From NCBI GenBank assembly GCA_015222855.1, contig JADFWA010000292.1:1-6686 (forward strand): a DNA stretch of 6,686 bases, read 5' to 3'. A program made the position numbers and the translations under genes. Position 1 is the first letter of the stretch; every line of letters begins with the position of its first letter. Origin of the DNA: Pseudomonadota bacterium (lineage in GTDB: Bacteria; Desulfobacterota; Syntrophia; Syntrophales; JADFWA01). Positions 4,482 to 6,686 of this stretch are shown here, piece after piece. The notes beneath the pieces were generated by a model. The model saw only the letters and a program-made list of their open reading frames with translations. It did not search any database and was not told the DNA's origin.

Positions 4482-5297
4482 ATGGAAGATGTAGCTCCGA
4501 CATTAGAGCGTATCAAAAAGAACTTTGACCACCTGTCCCAGCGTCTACAGAAGCGGTGCACACAGGTTTCCGCTAAGGACTTTACCAAGTTAGATTTCAG
4601 CAAGTTGGAACTCCGAGCCTTAAAGCACAACCGGGATTTCCAAACTGAGAAGGTCCGCGAGATCTCCAAACTGAAAGGGAAAGAATTATATATCACCAGA
4701 AAAGAAATGCTGAATGTGATAGGCGCTGAGATTAGCCTGGCTCAGGGAGTTCTCGGCAACGTGACGGGGCAGTTTTATCATTTCACCGAGCCTCCCAAAC
4801 ACACTGAAAACCTGGCACGTATGGGTTTTGAATCGAAGTGCAGGGAGATCAGGGATATCCTGAGAGGCATTGACCCCGAGCAAACCGTCCAAAGGAACGG
4901 TAAAAAGGTTAGCAAGCGTATTGCTGCTGTTGAAGATGCCTTGAATGGTGATAAAGCGTTAGACTATCTCCACAGTCTGATATCTTCGCCCGATAGCATT
5001 ATTGCACCCGAAGCTTTGATGAACTTCCGGTTTAAGTACACGGTGGCGAAGAACCCTGAGTTGGCTACGAACCTGGAATATGGTCAGTATTGGTACCGCA
5101 CCGTGAGAGAGTTACTCGCCAGCTATAATTCCGAGGCCGTCAGGACTTTGATGCTCCACGAAATGGATGCCCCGATCACCATGAGCGAGTTTGCTGAAGT
5201 TTTCGTTCCGCAAACCAGCAGAGACAGGGAAATAGTGGGGAAAAGAATATTAGAGGAGCAGCGGGCAAGGGACAGAGAAAGGCAAGAAGAAGAATAA
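4482..5297 (+). CDS. hypothetical helical protein (271 aa)
   Basis: Family not recognised. It encodes 271 residues, soluble, with no signal peptide or membrane span. The N-terminal third (1-65) is charged and probably coiled-coil-like. A less charged core (75-110) includes IGAEISLAQGVLGNVTGQFYHFTEPP. A helical middle follows, with a GIDPEQTVQRNGKK linker at 129-142. The tail is an Arg/Glu-rich helix (RILEEQRARDRERQEEE, 255-271). AAAGGAG (4466-4472) lies 9 bases before the ATG, which fits this start. Position after small basic genes and the TerS-like gene would allow a scaffold or structural role in a phage-like particle, or a partitioning role; neither is shown. A 5-codon ORF (ATG 4461) overlaps its ribosome site. 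Confidence 0.7.
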   Translation: MEDVAPTLERIKKNFDHLSQRLQKRCTQVSAKDFTKLDFSKLELRALKHNRDFQTEKVREISKLKGKELYITRKEMLNVIGAEISLAQGVLGNVTGQFYHFTEPPKHTENLARMGFESKCREIRDILRGIDPEQTVQRNGKKVSKRIAAVEDALNGDKALDYLHSLISSPDSIIAPEALMNFRFKYTVAKNPELATNLEYGQYWYRTVRELLASYNSEAVRTLMLHEMDAPITMSEFAEVFVPQTSRDREIVGKRILEEQRARDRERQEEE

Positions 5298-5298
5298 C

Positions 5299-5458
5299 AT
5301 GGCATCAGCACGCATCGCGGGAAGTGGAAGTAGAAATCAGGTCCATCGTCCAGCCTGATACGACGGATAGCATTGAAAGCAGGCTATCGGCTTTCGCAAT
5401 TCCGCCTTTGCACAATGACAGTGTTGCGGAGTTTCTAGAGCTCCCATCAGATGTCTGA
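5299..5458 (+). pseudogene. small gene broken by a frameshift, or a recoded/GTG-start ORF
   Basis: ATG 5299, two bases after the previous stop, opens a frame that ends after 19 codons (TGA 5356). The next frame over is open from 5198 to TGA 5456-5458 and reads like protein: from 5321, EVEVEIRSIVQPDTTDSIE, then a hydrophobic/acidic tail ending AEFLELPSDV. This frame has no ATG. GTG 5324 is possible but lacks a spaced ribosome site. A one-base change between 5301 and about 5324 would join the ATG to the long frame and give about 53 residues. So this is either a genuine frameshift, an assembly error, or an unusual start. No slippery heptamer is evident at the end of the upstream gene. A serine-rich ORF on the opposite strand (5305-5490) is the competing reading. 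Confidence 0.4.
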
Positions 5459-5502
5459 CCCCTATGGTTACATCGAAATGTTAGAGCCATGTTCCTCCTA
5501 AA

Positions 5503-5539
5503 GGGCAGCTCTGGCGGTGTCAGGCTGCCCTGACTTTTT
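5503..5539 (+). terminator. intrinsic terminator closing the 4250-5458 unit
   Basis: GTCAGG (5519-5524) pairs with CCTGAC (5529-5534) around CTGC, directly followed by TTTTT (5535-5539). A competing stem, GGGCAGC (5503-5509) with GCTGCCC (5524-5530), shares bases with it. Either would end the transcript; the first has the ideal T-run spacing. Confidence 0.75.
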
Positions 5540-5655
5540 CAATTTTACATTTCTGACATTATGTAACCTTCAATTAAGAATTTCTGAATCTATCCTAAAT
5601 TCACATACCCAAAATATAACATACGAATCACGTCCTGAAATATTCTGCCCGTGAA

Positions 5656-5894
5656 AATCCCGTCATTTTCGACAAGATTTTCCCCACCCATATATTGTCA
5701 TATCCCACAAAAGATAATGTCACCAACGCGATATTTGACGTGCCCAGGCACGCATTTTAAGCTGATAGCCGGAGCTTCCGGGCGTGCATATCCATATCAT
5801 GCCAATAATCCCCGAATTCAGCCATATTTGACGCATTTCAGGCCGATTTCGGTCAAAATCCGCTATCCAGAATCGTCAGAAAATGACAGGGATT
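5656..5894 (+). ncRNA. candidate structured RNA closed by a long imperfect stem
   Basis: Bases 5656-5679 pair with 5871-5894 over 22 Watson-Crick pairs, interrupted only by single bulged A at 5888 and at 5878 and a two-A bulge at 5674-5675. The key arms are AATCCCGTCATTTTC and GAAAATGACAGGGATT. Inside are ATATTGTC/GATAATGT (5692-5699 with 5713-5720), CGTGC/GCACG (5739-5743 with 5748-5752), CCGGA/TCCGG (5769-5773 with 5777-5781), GCAT/ATGC (5786-5789 with 5799-5802) and GGCCGA/TCGGTC (5841-5846 with 5849-5854). The ORF over the same bases (5651-5896) lacks a ribosome site. It could be an RNA, a MITE-like element or an origin structure. The strand is assumed from the genes around it. Confidence 0.4.
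5731..5847. repeat. imperfect 24-bp direct repeat, one copy split by a palindrome
   Basis: Copy 2 at 5824-5847 begins ATATTTGACGCATTTCAGG. Copy 1 has the same left half (5731-5740) and right half (5753-5766), separated by 12 extra bases, TGCCCAGGCACG (5741-5752). The halves match at 21 of 24 positions and all three differences are transitions. With the preceding CG the insert makes the palindrome CGTGCC-CA-GGCACG (5739-5752). Confidence 0.5.
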
Positions 5895-6073
5895 GACAGA
5901 TCTTTCATGAAATATTGAGCCTGGGTGTCCCAGACCACCTTTTTAACGTATTTTCAACAGTTTATGTTCAATTCGCATGGTTTTGAGCCTTGTAATCTGA
6001 ATTTGTCCATGTTATGCTATTTTGTAACATTTCAATAACTTATTGCTCTTTTGATATGTTCAACACTGGTACA

Positions 6074-6169
6074 CGGCACAGGCCAGACGTTATTTTTAAG
6101 GGGAGTTTGAGCAGCCTTTGAGTTCCACGGAAAGTGGACCTGTGCCGGGGTTGTTCGCTCCCCTTTTTT
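6074..6169 (+). ncRNA. pseudoknot-capable RNA ending in a terminator
   Basis: Arm A CGGCACAGG (6074-6082) pairs perfectly with A' CCTGTGCCG (6139-6147). Arm B AAGGGGAG (6098-6105) pairs with B' CTCCCCTT (6158-6165). TCCAC/GTGGA (6124-6128 with 6134-6138) forms a hairpin abutting A'. The order A-B-hairpin-A'-B' is a pseudoknot with a six-T run at its end (6164-6169). No reading frame with a ribosome site covers it. It resembles small structured RNAs or riboswitch expression platforms in layout, but I matched no named class. Confidence 0.5.
6147..6169 (+). terminator. alternative short terminator hairpin
   Basis: GGGG (6147-6150) can pair with CCCC (6160-6163) around a 9-base loop, immediately before TTTTTT. 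It shares base 6147 with A/A' and uses the C-run of B', so it competes with the larger pseudoknot. The four-pair stem is short, hence modest confidence. Confidence 0.45.
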
Positions 6170-6207
6170 CGTTCATGGGTCTTTGAAAAATACAACGAAG
6201 TTGAAAA

Positions 6208-6282
6208 GCCGGGCACGGTGTTCACGGTAGCCGCTCAAGTCGGAACTGTGAGATTGCATCAACACCAGGATAAGGGGACGGC
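6208..6282 (+). promoter_or_regulatory. nested multi-stem element before a 13-codon ORF
   Basis: Four stems nest: GCCG/CGGC (6208-6211 with 6279-6282), GGTGT/ACACC (6217-6221 with 6262-6266), TCACGG/CTGTGA (6222-6227 with 6246-6251, one G-U) and CCG/CGG (6231-6233 with 6241-6243). The outer stem closes around a Shine-Dalgarno-like AAGGGGA (6272-6278), so it could control the start at 6286. It is not a tRNA: D- and T-arm signatures are absent. Short outer stems make this tentative. Confidence 0.3.
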
Positions 6283-6285
6283 GGC

Positions 6286-6327
6286 ATGAGTACTGAGACA
6301 CACGTGACTGTTAGATTAGTCGAGTAA
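6286..6327 (+). CDS. 13-residue ORF, leader peptide or remnant
   Basis: ATG 6286, eight bases after AAGGGGA, encodes MSTETHVTVRLVE and stops at TAA 6325-6327. The peptide resembles the opening arm and strand of ribbon-helix-helix proteins, so it may be a remnant of one. It may equally be a leader peptide, or chance. The frame does not resume: another in-frame TAA follows after four codons. Confidence 0.25.
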   Translation: MSTETHVTVRLVE

Positions 6328-6357
6328 GCGGAGTTGTCATAAGCAAAACCTCCTTTA

Positions 6358-6410
6358 GGGAGACCGTTTCGGTTTCCCATTGAGCAGTTCAACATGATTG
6401 TGCCGCTCAG
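6358..6410 (+). promoter_or_regulatory. two hairpins in the 5' leader of the last gene
   Basis: GGGAGACC (6358-6365) pairs with GGTTTCCC (6371-6378) over 8 bp with one G-U. TGAGC (6381-6385) pairs with GCTCA (6405-6409). CTCC (6350-6353) can instead pair with GGAG (6359-6362), competing with the first stem. The T-tracts are inside the loops, so these are not standard terminators. Confidence 0.35.
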
Positions 6411-6458
6411 TGGTAAACTGAAACACATTATTAACCTTTAACCAAGGGAGGTAGCGTC

Positions 6459-6686
6459 ATGGCAGCAAAAGTTGTAAAGCGGAAAAAAGGCGAAGATTCT
6501 TGGAGTGAAGTAACGTTTCCGAGGGCTAGTGGCGGATTTCGCAGCAAGTACAGCAGTCCGTCATTGAAAGTCGGAAAGTACGGCCTGGGGATTTATTGCA
6601 CCGATCTGCAAGGCGATACCCAGGTCAAAATCTTCTCCAACGGCTCGAAGATTGGCATTTGCCCGGACGACTCGGGCAGCAAGAAA
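6459..6686 (+). CDS. hypothetical protein, 5' part only (runs off the window)
   Basis: ATG 6459 follows GGGAGG (6446-6451) by seven bases and opens 76 codons without a stop up to the window end. The visible part starts MAAKVVKRKKGEDSWSEV. It then has a basic, glycine/serine-rich stretch and a likely beta-rich part (VGKYGLGIYCTD at 42-53, VKIFSNGSKIGICP at 61-74). I do not recognise the family. It is preceded by the long non-coding region, so it probably begins a new transcription unit whose promoter I could not place. Confidence 0.7.
   Translation, partial: MAAKVVKRKKGEDSWSEVTFPRASGGFRSKYSSPSLKVGKYGLGIYCTDLQGDTQVKIFSNGSKIGICPDDSGSKK

Noticed and set aside
5305..5490. - strand 61-codon ORF with AGGAGG three bases before ATG
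   Set aside because: The ribosome site is good, but the serine-rich composition and the protein-like + strand frame over the same bases favour the + strand. Kept as the main alternative.
5656..5894. Insertion sequence or MITE with terminal inverted repeats
   Set aside because: No target duplication visible next to the arms (TGCCCGTGA on one side, GACAGATC on the other) and no transposase; not excluded, but less supported than an RNA-like structure.
5651..5896. 81-codon + strand ORF with GTG start
   Set aside because: No ribosome site, proline-rich irregular composition, and it coincides with the long inverted repeat and hairpins.
5921..5945. CTGGG-TGT-CCCAG hairpin before a short T-run as a terminator
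   Set aside because: The stem is five pairs and the T-tract starts six bases later; too weak to call.
6208..6282. tRNA-sized folded segment (75 bases)
   Set aside because: Lacks D-arm and T-arm consensus bases and a 7-bp acceptor stem, so it is not a tRNA.
6222..6428. - strand 68-codon ORF
   Set aside because: Lies over the structured leader, without a convincing ribosome site or family resemblance.

Overview
The window looks like the replication module and accessory region of a bacterial mobile element: a plasmid, phage-plasmid or phage satellite. The base composition is moderate, genes start behind good Shine-Dalgarno sites, and every supported gene is on the + strand. I cannot name the host or the element. 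The best family-level call is a Toprim/RepA-type primase-helicase at 780-2447. Next to it are a small ribbon-helix-helix regulator and a phage TerS-like helix-turn-helix protein. Most other products are small and unrecognised.

Layout. A possible gene tail and a clear terminator occupy 1-85. A control region with about 10-bp phased repeats and an extended -10 promoter (to 285) leads into the ribbon-helix-helix gene (286-477). Next comes a hairpin-rich leader ending in an intrinsic terminator (478-620). After that are a 17-codon leader ORF and two perfect or near-perfect inverted repeats interlocked as A-B-A'-B' (686-776), with the rep Shine-Dalgarno inside B'. The rep gene ends in an array of TGTTTAGT repeats in both orientations (2428-2623), a candidate iteron origin. 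A compact cluster of three small genes (2684-3407) includes a 56-residue zinc-ribbon protein. A TerS-like gene and a 39-residue, very basic peptide follow (3508-4115). An AT-rich operator/promoter candidate precedes a 68-residue basic protein and a 271-residue unknown protein (to 5297). Behind these lie the remains, or a frameshifted copy, of a further small gene and a terminator (5519-5539).

From 5540 to 6458 I see no convincing gene. This stretch holds a long imperfect stem enclosing smaller hairpins (5656-5894), an imperfect repeat whose first copy carries a 12-bp palindromic insertion, a second A-B-A'-B' structure ending in a T-run (6074-6169), a nested multi-stem element before a 13-codon ORF, and two hairpins before a final gene that runs off the window (6459-6686).

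Inference. Rep expression appears layered: a CopG-like regulator, a terminator/attenuator, a leader peptide, and a pseudoknot-capable mRNA leader that can hide the rep ribosome site, acting together with the iterons to set copy number. The 900-bp gene-free region may encode one or more structured RNAs. Secondary structures here were found by hand pairing, with no energy calculation or homology search.
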